Shown: positions 32,601-41,570, numbered from the stretch's first letter. The stretch is 64,000 nt of DNA from Clostridium_I sp047718555 (GCF_047718555.1 NZ_JBDNRK010000011.1:37572-101571), one strand, 5' to 3'. The notes: a model not told the origin generated them from the letters alone. Numbers and translations: made by a program.

Positions 32601-34319
32601 TTACATACCAAGCTGTGAAAGCATAGATTGCTGTGAATTCAATTGAGTCAGTGCAGTTTCTAGTGCGGAAAACTGTTTATAATATTTTTCCTGCTGATCA
32701 CTAAACTCAGTATTAAGTTTTTTAAGCAACTGTGTTTGTTGATACAACTGATCTGGAAGTGTATTATTTCCGCCACCTCCATAAAGGCTATAATTATCTT
32801 GGTAATTTGCATATTTTGTTAATATGGCACTATTTAGAGTTACATTTGTATTACCAGCATTGTTTTCAAATATCCTTTTAATTCTGGTAAAAATTCCATC
32901 TTCTTTATATTGTGTAGTACTGCTATCATAATTTGTTTCGCCATCAGTAGCCGCTGACACATTAGTGAACATCTTTAATATTTGATCACTACTACTTGAT
33001 ATGGCTGCTTTTAGCTTAGATGAATCTACTATATAAATATGTGCAGGTTTAGTATAGTCAGTTTTCGATGTATCCAATCCGATACTGTTGCTACCATAAG
33101 ATCCAAATGAAAACCCAGCATTATTTACAGCTGTGGTAAATGCTGTCCTAAGATCATTAAGTAGCTTGCTAAGATTATCATCATTTCTAAGAATACCAAC
33201 CTTAGCTTTAGTTTCCCAAGCTGTAATTTGTGAATCACTCATAGAACTTTTTTGTGCATCCGTTAAAGGTTGATAATTATTATCTTTTTTTTCATCAATT
33301 TTTGTTTGAATTTCATCTACTATAGTATTATATTTGTCAATAAAGCTTTTAATTTTATCATATACCTTTTGAGTATCAGAACCCACATTAACTGATACTA
33401 CTGAAGAAGGATTGGTAGGGTCTGAGCTTAAGCTTGACAAGTTATAATTCATTCCGTCTATAGTAAAATTGTTAGTTGACTGGTTAGTAACATTAACTCC
33501 AGATGTTTCTCCAGGTGGTGTAATTGTTACATCTGCATTTTGACCATGTACTACTGTACCTACCGTATACTCGCCCAAAATACTACTTAAACTTGCTGTA
33601 GTCCCACTATTTATTGTTAAACTTGAAGAAGTTCCTGTAGTAGTGGTATTTAATTTAAAACCACCAGTAAGTTCACTAAAACTTGCTTTTACAAGTCCTC
33701 CACCTTGATTGTTTATAGCATTAACTAAGTCTCCTAATGTAGAATTACCATCTGTATTATCTAAGGTAACATTAACATCACTAGTCCCTACCTTTAATGC
33801 CAATTGAATAGAACCACTTAGTGAACCTATATCCGTCAATTTTGTAGAAAGTGTTGCTTTTGTTGTTGTTTGAGTACTTGGTGCATATACTGTATTACTT
33901 ACCCCTGCACCAGCAGCTAACTGTTTAACATGTATTGAGTATGTCCCTGTTTGAGCTCCAACTCCTGGAGTAAAAGTGGCTACTGATGTGTCAACTGTAG
34001 ATGTACCAACACCACTTACTGTAAATGGTGAAAAATTTGTGGATGATAAGATATTTGTATCTGAACTACCTGTGTCAAAAAAGGAACTTTGCAAATCCTT
34101 AATATCCTTAATAATCCCCTGATAAGCATCCTGCTTCCACTGTATTGCCTGTTGATCCTGCTTTGCCTTATCAATTTTACTCTGCTCTGCTATCATCATT
34201 TTTTTAACCATAGCATCTACATCTAGTCCAGATGCCATACCAGTTATTCTAAGCAATTGTCCGCCACCAGCACCTGTCATACCACTAGGTGTTGATGTTG
34301 TTGAAGATATATCACTCAT
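32601..34319 (-). CDS. fliD: Flagellar filament cap protein FliD
   Basis: FliD caps the filament tip and guides flagellin polymerisation. The N-terminal FliD_N region is clear (L-L-R-I-T-G-M-A-S-G-L-D-V-D-A-M-V-K-K-M-M). The middle holds the cap insertion domains, and the C-terminus has a long helical coiled part (Y-Q-Q-T-Q-L-L-K-K-L-N-T-E-F-S-D-Q-Q-E-K-Y-Y) and ends with Q-S-M-L-S-Q-L-G-M. Length (572 aa) is normal. GGAAGGAG precedes the ATG. A dispersed repeat separates it from fliS. Confidence 0.95.
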   Translation of the reverse strand: MSDISSTTSTPSGMTGAGGGQLLRITGMASGLDVDAMVKKMMIAEQSKIDKAKQDQQAIQWKQDAYQGIIKDIKDLQSSFFDTGSSDTNILSSTNFSPFTVSGVGTSTVDTSVATFTPGVGAQTGTYSIHVKQLAAGAGVSNTVYAPSTQTTTKATLSTKLTDIGSLSGSIQLALKVGTSDVNVTLDNTDGNSTLGDLVNAINNQGGGLVKASFSELTGGFKLNTTTTGTSSSLTINSGTTASLSSILGEYTVGTVVHGQNADVTITPPGETSGVNVTNQSTNNFTIDGMNYNLSSLSSDPTNPSSVVSVNVGSDTQKVYDKIKSFIDKYNTIVDEIQTKIDEKKDNNYQPLTDAQKSSMSDSQITAWETKAKVGILRNDDNLSKLLNDLRTAFTTAVNNAGFSFGSYGSNSIGLDTSKTDYTKPAHIYIVDSSKLKAAISSSSDQILKMFTNVSAATDGETNYDSSTTQYKEDGIFTRIKRIFENNAGNTNVTLNSAILTKYANYQDNYSLYGGGGNNTLPDQLYQQTQLLKKLNTEFSDQQEKYYKQFSALETALTQLNSQQSMLSQLGM

Positions 34320-34340
34320 TTAAATCTCTCCTTCCTTTTA

Positions 34341-34480
34341 TTCAGTTAAGAGTTAAAAGGGAAGAGTGAAGAGTTATGGATAATTTTTCTCCGCTTCACT
34401 GCGGAAAATTTAAATTAAAGATTTTTAGCACAGCTAAAAATCATCCTACACTTCTAACTCTTAATTCTTAACTCTTAGCT
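34341..34480. repeat. MITE-like palindromic repeat, copy A (between fliS and fliD)
   Basis: The outer arms TTAAGAGTTAAAAG and CTCTTAATTCTTAACTCTTA are inverted. Inside lie two perfect hairpins, one of them GATTTTTAGC-ACA-GCTAAAAATC. Copy B at 35,223 matches along its whole length at roughly 85 percent by eye. There is no gene inside. Confidence 0.85.
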
Positions 34481-34517
34481 ATTTCTCTCTTTAATCTTTT
34501 AACTCTTAATTGTTTTT

Positions 34518-34901
34518 TTATTTTCCCTTAGAAACCTTATACGCCTCTTTCCACATATCCCTAACCTGCTCAATAAAAGGCATGGCCTCATCTAAAGTTT
34601 CAACACTCTTCTTCATATTAGCCTCTGTAAGCTTTTCTACTATAAATTGATACAATGCCCTTAAGCTTTCTCCCCAATTTCCAGCCTTTGAAACATCTAG
34701 AGATGCCATAAGTTCATAAAATATATCCTGAGTTTTAACTAAATTCTTATGTGACTCCTGTATATTCTTATCCAGTAAAGCTTGTCTTGCTTTACCAGCA
34801 AATTTCACTGCTCCGCCTAAAAGCATCAGCAATAACTGTTCTTTAGAAGCAAAATTAACACTGTTATTTTTGTAAGTATTATAGGCATTAGCTGCGTACA
34901 T
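34518..34901 (-). CDS. fliS: Flagellin export chaperone FliS
   Basis: FliS binds the C-terminus of newly made flagellin and prevents early polymerisation; in Bacillus it also helps FliW act. The product (127 aa) has the conserved start M-Y-A-A-N-A-Y-N-T-Y-K-N-N-S-V and the L-L-L-M-L-L-G-G-A-V-K-F motif, then a four-helix bundle with Y-E-L-M-A-S-L-D and G-N-W-G-E-S-L-R-A-L-Y-Q-F. TAGGAGG lies 6 bases before the ATG. It precedes fliD, as usual. Confidence 0.95.
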   Translation of the reverse strand: MYAANAYNTYKNNSVNFASKEQLLLMLLGGAVKFAGKARQALLDKNIQESHKNLVKTQDIFYELMASLDVSKAGNWGESLRALYQFIVEKLTEANMKKSVETLDEAMPFIEQVRDMWKEAYKVSKGK

Positions 34902-34912
34902 AACTATACCTC

Positions 34913-35203
34913 CTATTTTTTTGTATCCAAATATATACCAATATCCTCCAAGCTGACCTTACTATCCTTAAAAGCATCCACTTCTAGGCTTTCACTTTTA
35001 ACAGCCTGGACAATAATTTTCTTTTTACCTTTTTTAAACTTTGACATTACCTGCTCAAATTTATCGTCTCTACTATTATCGTTTTTATCTGAATTAACTT
35101 TATTTATTTTTACATTTCCATTACTGTGTACTTTACCTTCTTTTCTCTTCTCGTTAATTCTCTGTCTTATTTCCACATCTATTTTATTTAATCTGAATTC
35201 CAT
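34913..35203 (-). CDS. Conserved-looking 96-residue protein of the late flagellar operon
   Basis: I do not recognise this protein. It is very basic and polar: residues 1-25 are Arg/Lys-rich and helical, the middle is Asn/Asp/Lys-rich and probably disordered, and the end (K-V-S-L-E-D-I-G-I-Y-L-D) is hydrophobic in part. GGGGGTG precedes the ATG and the stop is 11 bases before fliS, so it is translated with its neighbours. Its position between flaG and fliS suggests a role in filament assembly or regulation, which is inference only. Confidence 0.65.
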   Translation of the reverse strand: MEFRLNKIDVEIRQRINEKRKEGKVHSNGNVKINKVNSDKNDNSRDDKFEQVMSKFKKGKKKIIVQAVKSESLEVDAFKDSKVSLEDIGIYLDTKK

Positions 35204-35222
35204 AGAAACACCCCCAAGAAAT

Positions 35223-35370
35223 GCAGTTGAGAGTTAAAAGTGAATAGTGAAGAGTTATAGATAATTTTTCTACGTTTCACTGAGAAAAATTTAAATTTCA
35301 ATTAAAAATTTTTAGCAAAGCTAAAAATCATCCTAAACTATTAACTCTTAATTCTTAACTCTTCACTCTA
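35223..35370. repeat. MITE-like palindromic repeat, copy B (between flaG and the 96-aa gene)
   Basis: It shares with copy A the arms, the two inner hairpins and the overall length of about 145 bp. Differences include TCTACGTTTCAC against TCTCCGCTTCAC. Its right end touches the flaG stop codon. Confidence 0.85.
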
Positions 35371-35745
35371 CTAAGCTTTCTTATCCATTATAATCCCTAC
35401 TGAATTATAAAGATTTTCCATAGCATCTACTACTTGTTTTGCTGGTATTTGTGTTACTACTTCATCTGTTTTGTTGTCCATTATCTTTATTACTGCATTC
35501 CACATGCCTTTGTGAGCTTCATATTCTACATGAGTATTTTCTCCATCCAAAAGCTTATTCATTTTATCTACAACATCTTTTACTTGACTTTCTGTAATTT
35601 GTCCGTCTTGAGTTTTATTTTCAGCACTATTTTGTTTGCCATTATTTGAATTACTTGTATTTACATATACATTTTTTTCATTACTGATAGTTTGTGACGA
35701 TCCTGAAGTTGCTAGTCTTCCTTGACTAATGTTGCTAACATCCAT
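35371..35745 (-). CDS. flaG: Flagellar protein FlaG
   Basis: FlaG is a small accessory protein of the filament region; in other bacteria it affects filament length. The N-terminal 50 residues are polar (Ser, Asn, Gln), and the C-terminal domain carries the FlaG signature L-D-G-E-N-T-H-V-E-Y-E-A-H with V-I-K-I-M-D-N-K-T-D-E-V-V-T-Q-I-P and E-N-L-Y-N-S-V-G. Length (124 aa) is typical. It follows csrA and precedes the 96-aa gene. Confidence 0.93.
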   Translation of the reverse strand: MDVSNISQGRLATSGSSQTISNEKNVYVNTSNSNNGKQNSAENKTQDGQITESQVKDVVDKMNKLLDGENTHVEYEAHKGMWNAVIKIMDNKTDEVVTQIPAKQVVDAMENLYNSVGIIMDKKA

Positions 35746-35767
35746 ATTAACACACCTCTATTTTAAA

Positions 35768-35983
35768 TTATTTTTTTATATTCTTTAAAATCGATTTTTC
35801 AAAAACTACCGCATTTTTGTTTTCTTCCTCTACTTCCTTGTAGAGTTCTCCGCGAAGGATTACTACTTCCTTTGGAGCATCTATTGCAATCTTCACAGAG
35901 CCATCATCTATTTTTATAATTTTAACTTCTATATTATCTCCTATACGTATGGATTCATCTTTCTTTCTTGTAATTACGAGCAT
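35768..35983 (-). CDS. csrA: Translational regulator CsrA
   Basis: CsrA is a homodimeric RNA-binding protein that blocks translation at GGA-containing hairpins. From ATG 35983 (AAGGAG 9 bases before) the product has 71 residues, starting M-L-V-I-T-R-K-K-D-E-S-I-R-I-G-D. The RNA-contact strand V-V-I-L-R-G-E-L-Y is present, with Arg as in the family. It begins 5 bases after the fliW stop. In Firmicutes FliW sequesters CsrA and so couples flagellin export to its synthesis; both sites in the flagellin leader are visible here. Confidence 0.95.
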   Translation of the reverse strand: MLVITRKKDESIRIGDNIEVKIIKIDDGSVKIAIDAPKEVVILRGELYKEVEEENKNAVVFEKSILKNIKK

Positions 35984-35988
35984 AAAAC

Positions 35989-36414
35989 TCACTCCTTAAA
36001 TAAGGGATACTTTATTTCATATTTTTCATCATTTAGTATTATTTGTTCCCCTAATTTAGTCTTTATATTTATTACTATAGGAGCCTTTAAATTAGAAGTT
36101 ATTTTTGATACCTCTGAGCTTAAAGTAACTGTGTTAAAGATTAAAACATCCTTTTCTTCTTTTATATCTAAGTCCTTTAGCACAGCATCATTTAGTTCTA
36201 TTTCATAGTCTTTTTTTACATTAAAAGGTGATACAACTATAAAACCTATATTATTATCCTCTACAGAATGCAGCACACTGAAAAAATCATTTTCTTCCGC
36301 AGGAAAGAGTACAAATTTTTTTAAATCCTGAAAACCTGGAATTCCCTTTTTAAAATATATTATTTCTTCTTCCTTGTATTCAATTGTTCCATGATATTTT
36401 GTTTTAAGCTCCAT
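35989..36414 (-). CDS. fliW: Flagellar assembly factor FliW (CsrA antagonist)
   Basis: FliW binds either flagellin or CsrA; when flagellin is exported, free FliW inhibits CsrA. From ATG 36414 (GAAGGGTG upstream) the product has 141 residues. It shows the FliW pattern M-E-L-K-T-K-Y-H-G-T-I-E-Y-K, then I-Y-F-K-K-G-I-P-G-F-Q-D-L-K-K-F, then F-I-V-V-S-P-F and L-K-A-P-I-V-I-N. The longer upstream reading has no site and falls inside a palindrome. It is followed at once by csrA. Confidence 0.95.
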   Translation of the reverse strand: MELKTKYHGTIEYKEEEIIYFKKGIPGFQDLKKFVLFPAEENDFFSVLHSVEDNNIGFIVVSPFNVKKDYEIELNDAVLKDLDIKEEKDVLIFNTVTLSSEVSKITSNLKAPIVINIKTKLGEQIILNDEKYEIKYPLFKE

Positions 36415-36438
36415 AAAATTCACCCTTCTATTTATGAG

Positions 36439-36469
36439 TTGAAAGTTGGCAGTCACTTTCAACTTTCAA
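36439..36469. repeat. 10-bp inverted repeat between flgL and fliW
   Basis: TTGAAAGTTG and CAACTTTCAA are exact inverses around an 11-base loop. A related pair (AGTTGAAAGT...AACTTTCGACT) lies at 32,494-32,567 between fliD and the fliT-like gene, so this is another small palindrome family in the operon. Confidence 0.65.
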
Positions 36470-36482
36470 TTCTCCACTGCTT

Positions 36483-37523
36483 CTATCTAAGGTAGTCCAA
36501 AAGTGAAGGTTGCAGCACCCTTGCACTGGTCTGAAGTGCTGCGGTGTATACAGTTTGAGCCGTAGCATACTCCATAGTCTTTTGGGTTATATCTATATCC
36601 TCTGTCTTTGATAGTATTGTAGTGAGATTTTGCGTTTGAGCATCATTACTATCAGCTGCATCTTTCATTCTATTTGCCTTTGCTCCTACCTCTGAACGAA
36701 GTCTCAATACATTATTAGCTGCATCCTGTATACCTTGTAAATCAGCTGTAGTTAAAAGGCTTGTAGGGCTGGCAGCTCCCGATGCTGGCGCTGAGCCATC
36801 TGCATTTTTTCCATCTAAATGATTTACAATGGACTGAAGTAAATCTTTTAAATCTGTAGGACTACTTGGTGAAGAAGTTCCGCTGCCATATTGTAAAATA
36901 TCTGTGGCAGATACACTGTAATCCATGGTAACTCCCTGGGATATTTCTGTAGAAAGCTTTTGCTGTATCATGCCAAGGGCCTTATTATTCTGGTTAAGCT
37001 GTGCCGCTGTAAGGGTTACACCATTAGCAGTGCTATTAGGCAAATTATACATTAGTTGTGTGTTTCCATTACTATCTGTAATTGCAGCAGTAGCTTTTGC
37101 ATCTGATCTTGTGCCTGAAAATATATATTTCCCATCAAAATTAGTATTCAGTGTTTGAGAAAGACCACTTATTATCTGATTTATTTCATCCTTTACAGAT
37201 TGATTTTCATCATTACTGTATCCAGGATCTCCAGTAGAAACTAAAAGTTCATTTATTCGAGAGAGAGCGTTTCCTACCTGACCTAAAGTGGTATCCGTAG
37301 TATCAAGCCAATTAGAAGCATCCTTTATATTACTTTTGTATTGGGAATTGGCACCCAGCTGTGAATTAAGCTGCATAGATCTTGAAGCTATAAAGGGGTC
37401 ATCTGATGCTTTGCTTATAAGTTTTCCTGATGTCATCTGCTGCTGTATTTTTTGCATATTTTGAAGATTATTCTGCATATCAGATAAAAAATTATTTGTT
37501 AACATATTATTTGTAATTCTCAT
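36483..37523 (-). CDS. flgL: Hook-filament junction protein FlgL
   Basis: FlgL (HAP3) joins hook to filament. The 346-residue product begins M-R-I-T-N-N-M-L-T-N-N-F-L, followed by the flagellin-like I-Q-Q-Q-M-T-S-G-K-L-I-S-K-A-S-D-D-P segment. It ends with T-A-A-L-Q-T-S-A-R-V-L-Q-P-S-L-L-D-Y-L-R. It is coded after flgK with 51 bases between them and a good AAGAGGTG site. Confidence 0.95.
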   Translation of the reverse strand: MRITNNMLTNNFLSDMQNNLQNMQKIQQQMTSGKLISKASDDPFIASRSMQLNSQLGANSQYKSNIKDASNWLDTTDTTLGQVGNALSRINELLVSTGDPGYSNDENQSVKDEINQIISGLSQTLNTNFDGKYIFSGTRSDAKATAAITDSNGNTQLMYNLPNSTANGVTLTAAQLNQNNKALGMIQQKLSTEISQGVTMDYSVSATDILQYGSGTSSPSSPTDLKDLLQSIVNHLDGKNADGSAPASGAASPTSLLTTADLQGIQDAANNVLRLRSEVGAKANRMKDAADSNDAQTQNLTTILSKTEDIDITQKTMEYATAQTVYTAALQTSARVLQPSLLDYLR

Positions 37524-37574
37524 ATTTTCACCTCTTATAATTTATAGAAGGTATCTTTTCCACCTAAAATAAAG

Positions 37575-39434
37575 TTATTGTATTAATCCAATGACTACAT
37601 CTAAAAGCTGGGAAACTGTTGATATAACCTTTGCATTTGCCTGATAGGCATGCTGATATTGAATTAAATTAGCCATTTCCTCATCAATTGATACCCCGGA
37701 TACAGAATCCCTGGATTGTTGAAAACTCTGCAGCAAGGAAGTCTGATTTGCAACCACTCTTTGCGCCTGCTGCCCCTGAACTGCTAATTTATCTACTGTA
37801 TTCTTAAAATAATCATCCATAGTCATTCCATCACTACTGTTTTGTACTGTTCCAACACCGTTGCCATCCGGAGCAAGAGATGTTATAAAATCACTTCTTG
37901 TAGTACTGGAATTAATATTCTGTACTGAAGTAATTACGTCCCTTAATTGTGCAACTGCAAGAGCTCTCTTTCCATCTGATACTCCATCTATATCATTTTT
38001 ACTTTTATAAGCAAATTGGTCATCATGAGTAGAGACTTTAATTTTCATAACATCACTTAAAATTTCTTTGTTTATACTAATGTTTCCAGCAGTTATATTA
38101 ACCTCATTATTTAAAGTCTCACCTAAATTGCTTAAAACAGCCTTTCCATTACTATCAGTAGAGTAGGCTGCTGAAGCAGAATTTACAAAGAATGGCATAT
38201 AATCAGCATCTGGAGGATTAGTCTGCAGTGGATTTTGAGGATCTCCAACGCTTGTTCTTCCACTTACTACTGCATTAACTGTAAATGCCAGAGACTTTGC
38301 CATTTTATTCAATTGATCTGTGTAGTTATCAATGTCCTGTTGTACTGACATGGCTCCCTGTAACTCTCCATTATCAGGAGTAAACAATTTGAGCTGTGAA
38401 AAATCCACAGGATCATTTTGCGTTTTGCCATGACCATTACTGTTACCAGCTTCATCCACAGAAGCACCTATAGCAAATCCATTACTGTCAGCCCACAATA
38501 CTCTATTTTCATCGAGTTGCTTTGCTTTATCTGCGTCCATGCCAGATACATACACTTCTACCTTATTTGCATCTGTAGTTGTATCTCCATTTTTATAATA
38601 GGTTATCTTATATTCACCTGAATTTCCCACCTGCTGAATATCACTGATATATGAAAATCTTTTTACGTTAGTATTGCCTTGTCCTTGAATCAATGAAGCA
38701 TCAGTAATTCCGGCTGTGTTTGTGGGTTTTAAATTTATTCCATCATAACTCTGCTTATCTACAGCAATATTAAAATCCTCACTTAATTTATCTAACAATG
38801 AATCTCTTTTATCCATAAGATCATTTGGTTCATTTCCAGAAGTCTTAACACTAATTATCTGATTATTAAGACTGTCTATCTGGTTAAGCATACCATTAAT
38901 TTGTACTACTTGATTCTGTAAAAAAGACTGTGAATCCTGTTTTAAACTTTGCATTTGATTATAAGCCTGATTTAATGAATTTGCCAATGCAGATGACTGC
39001 TGTGCTACAACAGTTCTTGTATCTGAACCCTGAGGTTGTTTTGACAGTTCCTGCCAGGAGTCAAAAAACTTACCCATTAAATTGGATATACCATTATCAC
39101 TAGGTTCATTAAATATACTTTCTACTTGACTTAAATAATTATCTCTTGTTTCATAGGTACCCTTTGTACTGGTTTCGTTTCTTACCTGATAATCAAGAAA
39201 ATCATCTCTAACTCTTTGTATAGCTGTAGCCGTAGCACCAGTTCCTACCTGGGCACCGCTTATGGCATTAACTGATGGCATATTATAGGGACTGTTTGAT
39301 TCTATAACCGCTCTTTGTCTTGTATATCCTTCCGTATTTGCATTTGCTATATTATGTGAAGTAACATCAATAGCCTTTTGCTGGGCTGATATACCACTAG
39401 TTGCAATATTAAAAGTTGAAAATAATCCTGCCAT
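37575..39434 (-). CDS. flgK: Hook-filament junction protein FlgK
   Basis: FlgK (HAP1) lies directly on the hook and connects to FlgL. The N-terminus has the rod-hook motif (FSTFNIATSGISAQQKAIDV then S-H-N-I-A-N-A-N-T-E-G-Y-T-R-Q-R) and the C-terminus has G-V-S-I-D-E-E-M-A-N-L-I-Q-Y-Q-H-A-Y-Q-A-N-A-K-V-I. At 619 residues its length is ordinary for the family. It follows the flgN-like gene by 13 bases. Confidence 0.96.
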   Translation of the reverse strand: MAGLFSTFNIATSGISAQQKAIDVTSHNIANANTEGYTRQRAVIESNSPYNMPSVNAISGAQVGTGATATAIQRVRDDFLDYQVRNETSTKGTYETRDNYLSQVESIFNEPSDNGISNLMGKFFDSWQELSKQPQGSDTRTVVAQQSSALANSLNQAYNQMQSLKQDSQSFLQNQVVQINGMLNQIDSLNNQIISVKTSGNEPNDLMDKRDSLLDKLSEDFNIAVDKQSYDGINLKPTNTAGITDASLIQGQGNTNVKRFSYISDIQQVGNSGEYKITYYKNGDTTTDANKVEVYVSGMDADKAKQLDENRVLWADSNGFAIGASVDEAGNSNGHGKTQNDPVDFSQLKLFTPDNGELQGAMSVQQDIDNYTDQLNKMAKSLAFTVNAVVSGRTSVGDPQNPLQTNPPDADYMPFFVNSASAAYSTDSNGKAVLSNLGETLNNEVNITAGNISINKEILSDVMKIKVSTHDDQFAYKSKNDIDGVSDGKRALAVAQLRDVITSVQNINSSTTRSDFITSLAPDGNGVGTVQNSSDGMTMDDYFKNTVDKLAVQGQQAQRVVANQTSLLQSFQQSRDSVSGVSIDEEMANLIQYQHAYQANAKVISTVSQLLDVVIGLIQ

Positions 39435-39447
39435 TATTACACCTCAC

Positions 39448-39858
39448 TTATCTTCCCATTTTCCCAAGAGAATTATAGGTTTTTAAATTTTTGTTTGGAC
39501 TGAATATATTTAATACTCTGTTTGTAAATACTAAGCCCTGCCTGAATAAAAGTTCATTACTTTCTTTTTGAACTTTTATTTCCTCTAAAAGTTTTTTTAT
39601 ATTTCTATAATTGTTTTCCATTTCCTCATCTTTAAAGGACTTTATCAAAACATTCATGGAGTTTGCACCGGTAATTTTTCTTCTTTCCACCTCAAACCCC
39701 GCAATAGTTCTGTTATTACTCTCTATAGTTTTAACTATATTTTCAAGTTGAAAAATATCATTTTTCAGAAAGAGTTCATGCTGCTTTTCCAAGGATTTAA
39801 GAAGTTCTTCCAAAGCCTTGTATTCCTTTACCATTACATTCTTCAGCTGTTCTTTCAT
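39448..39858 (-). CDS. flgN: FlgN-like chaperone for FlgK/FlgL
   Basis: FlgN binds the C-terminal ends of FlgK and FlgL and helps their export. From ATG 39858, preceded by AAAGGTG, the product has 136 residues and is nearly all helix, with K-A-L-E-E-L-L-K-S-L-E-K-Q-H-E-L-F-L and N-N-R-T-I-A-G-F-E-V-E-R-R-K. It begins 1 base after the flgM stop and precedes flgK, the normal FlgN place. Low sequence identity makes the assignment mainly positional. Confidence 0.85.
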   Translation of the reverse strand: MKEQLKNVMVKEYKALEELLKSLEKQHELFLKNDIFQLENIVKTIESNNRTIAGFEVERRKITGANSMNVLIKSFKDEEMENNYRNIKKLLEEIKVQKESNELLFRQGLVFTNRVLNIFSPNKNLKTYNSLGKMGR

Positions 39859-39859
39859 A

Positions 39860-40144
39860 CTAGACACCTTTTCCCTTTATGTGATCCAAAAGTTTTTGTG
39901 CCACTAGTTTGGAGTCTCTATTATAAGTTCCGTTTTCCACTTGTTTTTTTATCTCAGCAAGCTTTGCCTTTGAAGTTCCAATTTTTTCTTCTGTGGAGTA
40001 TGCACTAAGACTCTTACCAAGCTTTGATATTTCCAGTGAGTCTTTAGCTGATTTTTCCGGGGTTTTATTTTCAGAAACATTTTTGCTGCTATTATTGTTA
40101 TACATCTGTAAAACCTTTCCTAAACCCACTCCATTTATTTTCAT
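39860..40144 (-). CDS. flgM: Anti-sigma factor FlgM
   Basis: FlgM binds sigma-D and blocks late flagellar transcription until it is exported through the finished hook. The 94-residue product begins M-K-I-N-G-V-G-L-G-K-V-L-Q-M-Y and has the typical disordered polar middle. The C-terminal sigma-binding helices include D-S-L-E-I-S-K-L-G-K-S-L and I-K-K-Q-V-E-N-G-T-Y-N. The operon starts here with a sigma-D promoter 72 bases upstream, which makes an autoregulated loop. Confidence 0.93.
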   Translation of the reverse strand: MKINGVGLGKVLQMYNNNSSKNVSENKTPEKSAKDSLEISKLGKSLSAYSTEEKIGTSKAKLAEIKKQVENGTYNRDSKLVAQKLLDHIKGKGV

Positions 40145-40215
40145 ATTAATACACTCCCTACCTTAGGCCTGTGACAATAAATAATTTTCCAAGCCTTTGT
40201 ATTATCTTAGTTTTA

Positions 40216-40242
40216 TTATCGTTATTTTAATATTAAAGTTTA
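40216..40242 (-). promoter_or_regulatory. Sigma-D promoter of the flgM-flgK operon
   Basis: On the minus strand TAAA, 15 bases, then AACGATAA match the TAAA-N15-GCCGATAA consensus at 10 of 12 positions, about 72 bases before the flgM ATG. Confidence 0.82.
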
Positions 40243-40356
40243 GTGTTAGTATTACAAAATAATTAGACCTTTGTCAACAATTTTTTTATTAAATTGCAAT
40301 TTGTGATGGTAATATTTTCACACTAGTGGCGTAATTTTTCTATATATGTAAAAAAA

Positions 40357-40390
40357 TATACATTTGTAAAAAAACTTTTACAAATGTATA
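40357..40390 (-). terminator. Terminator after fliY
   Basis: TATACATTTGTAAAA is perfectly inverted around a four-base loop and is followed by seven T on the minus strand. It starts 17 bases after the fliY stop and ends the chemotaxis/switch transcript. Confidence 0.85.
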
Positions 40391-40406
40391 TTTTAATAGA
40401 GAATTT

Positions 40407-41570
40407 CTATCTTCCCAAACTTCTAACTCTATCATCATTGCTCACAATACTGGATATTCTAACTCCAAAATTTTCATCTACTACTACCACTTCGCCATAG
40501 GCTATCTTTTTACCATTGACTAGTATTTCTACAGGCTCCTCTGCAAGCTTATCCAGTTCTATAAGAGAGCCTGTACCTAAGTTTAAAATTTCCTTTATAT
40601 TTTTTTTAGTTCTTCCAAGAACTACGGAAATATCTAGAGGTACATCTAATATTAAGTCAATATTTTTTGGTTCAGCATAAATAGATTTGTCCTGCAGCGG
40701 TTGAAAATTCGCCTTTTGTACTTCTACCTGGGGCTGTGGAGTTTCAATTGGTTTTTCTACAATTCTACTCTGAGCCTGCTCATAATTTACATTGTTTTCA
40801 GATTGATACTGCACTGAAGGCTGGCTTTTTAATTCTGCTGTTTGATTATCAGCTGCAGTCTCATTATTGGTATTTTCAGATTCACTATCTTCAGACTGCA
40901 CACCCATCATAATTGAACTGAGTTTTTTACCTGTAGATATTGGAAGTATCTGCATAATGCTGCTATCTACCAGATCTCCTATAGTTATTCTGAAGGCAAC
41001 TTCAATTATTTGCTCATCATCAGTTATTCCTGCTGACAATTTTTGAGTGTCACTATTAATTATTTCTGAAGTTGGTGGAGAAATATTTACTTCTCTAAGA
41101 AGCATAGTAGCCATAGCTGTTGCTGCAGAACCTATCATCTGATTCATAGCCTCAGAAACTGCACTGAGTTCAATTTCTGACAGCTCTACAGTGTTAACAT
41201 GTCCGTCTCCACCCATCATCAAATTTGCTATAACCCCAGCATCAGTAACCTTCATTATAAGAAGATTTTCTCCAACTATACCACTGGTATACTGTACATC
41301 TAAAGCAATGTTTGGAACCTGAAACTGAGCTCTTAGTTCCTTCAAGGTTGTAATAGTAACTACAGGAGTAGTTATATTAACCTGCTGATTTATTATGGTA
41401 GACAGTGCCGTTGATGCTGATCCCATAGATATATTCCCAATTTCACCAAGCATATCCTTTTCTATATCTGAAAGAATATCATTCTTCTCTATTTCTTCTT
41501 CATTTTGAGAAGTAGATCCACCATTTAAAAGTGAATCTATTTCCTCCTGTGAAAGAAAACCATCACTCAT
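40407..41570 (-). CDS. fliY: Flagellar switch phosphatase FliY
   Basis: FliY combines a CheC-like CheY-P phosphatase with a FliN-type switch domain. From ATG 41570 the product has 387 residues: an N-terminal peptide with L-S-Q-E-E-I-D-S-L-L-N-G (CheY-P binding, as in FliM), two phosphatase helices (D-M-L-G-E-I-G-N-I-S-M-G and L-S-A-V-S-E-A-M-N-Q-M), a variable Gln/Glu linker (about 230-295) and a C-terminal SpoA domain with V-P-L-D-I-S-V-V-L-G-R-T-K. It overlaps fliM by 8 bases. Confidence 0.95.
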   Translation of the reverse strand: MSDGFLSQEEIDSLLNGGSTSQNEEEIEKNDILSDIEKDMLGEIGNISMGSASTALSTIINQQVNITTPVVTITTLKELRAQFQVPNIALDVQYTSGIVGENLLIMKVTDAGVIANLMMGGDGHVNTVELSEIELSAVSEAMNQMIGSAATAMATMLLREVNISPPTSEIINSDTQKLSAGITDDEQIIEVAFRITIGDLVDSSIMQILPISTGKKLSSIMMGVQSEDSESENTNNETAADNQTAELKSQPSVQYQSENNVNYEQAQSRIVEKPIETPQPQVEVQKANFQPLQDKSIYAEPKNIDLILDVPLDISVVLGRTKKNIKEILNLGTGSLIELDKLAEEPVEILVNGKKIAYGEVVVVDENFGVRISSIVSNDDRVRSLGR

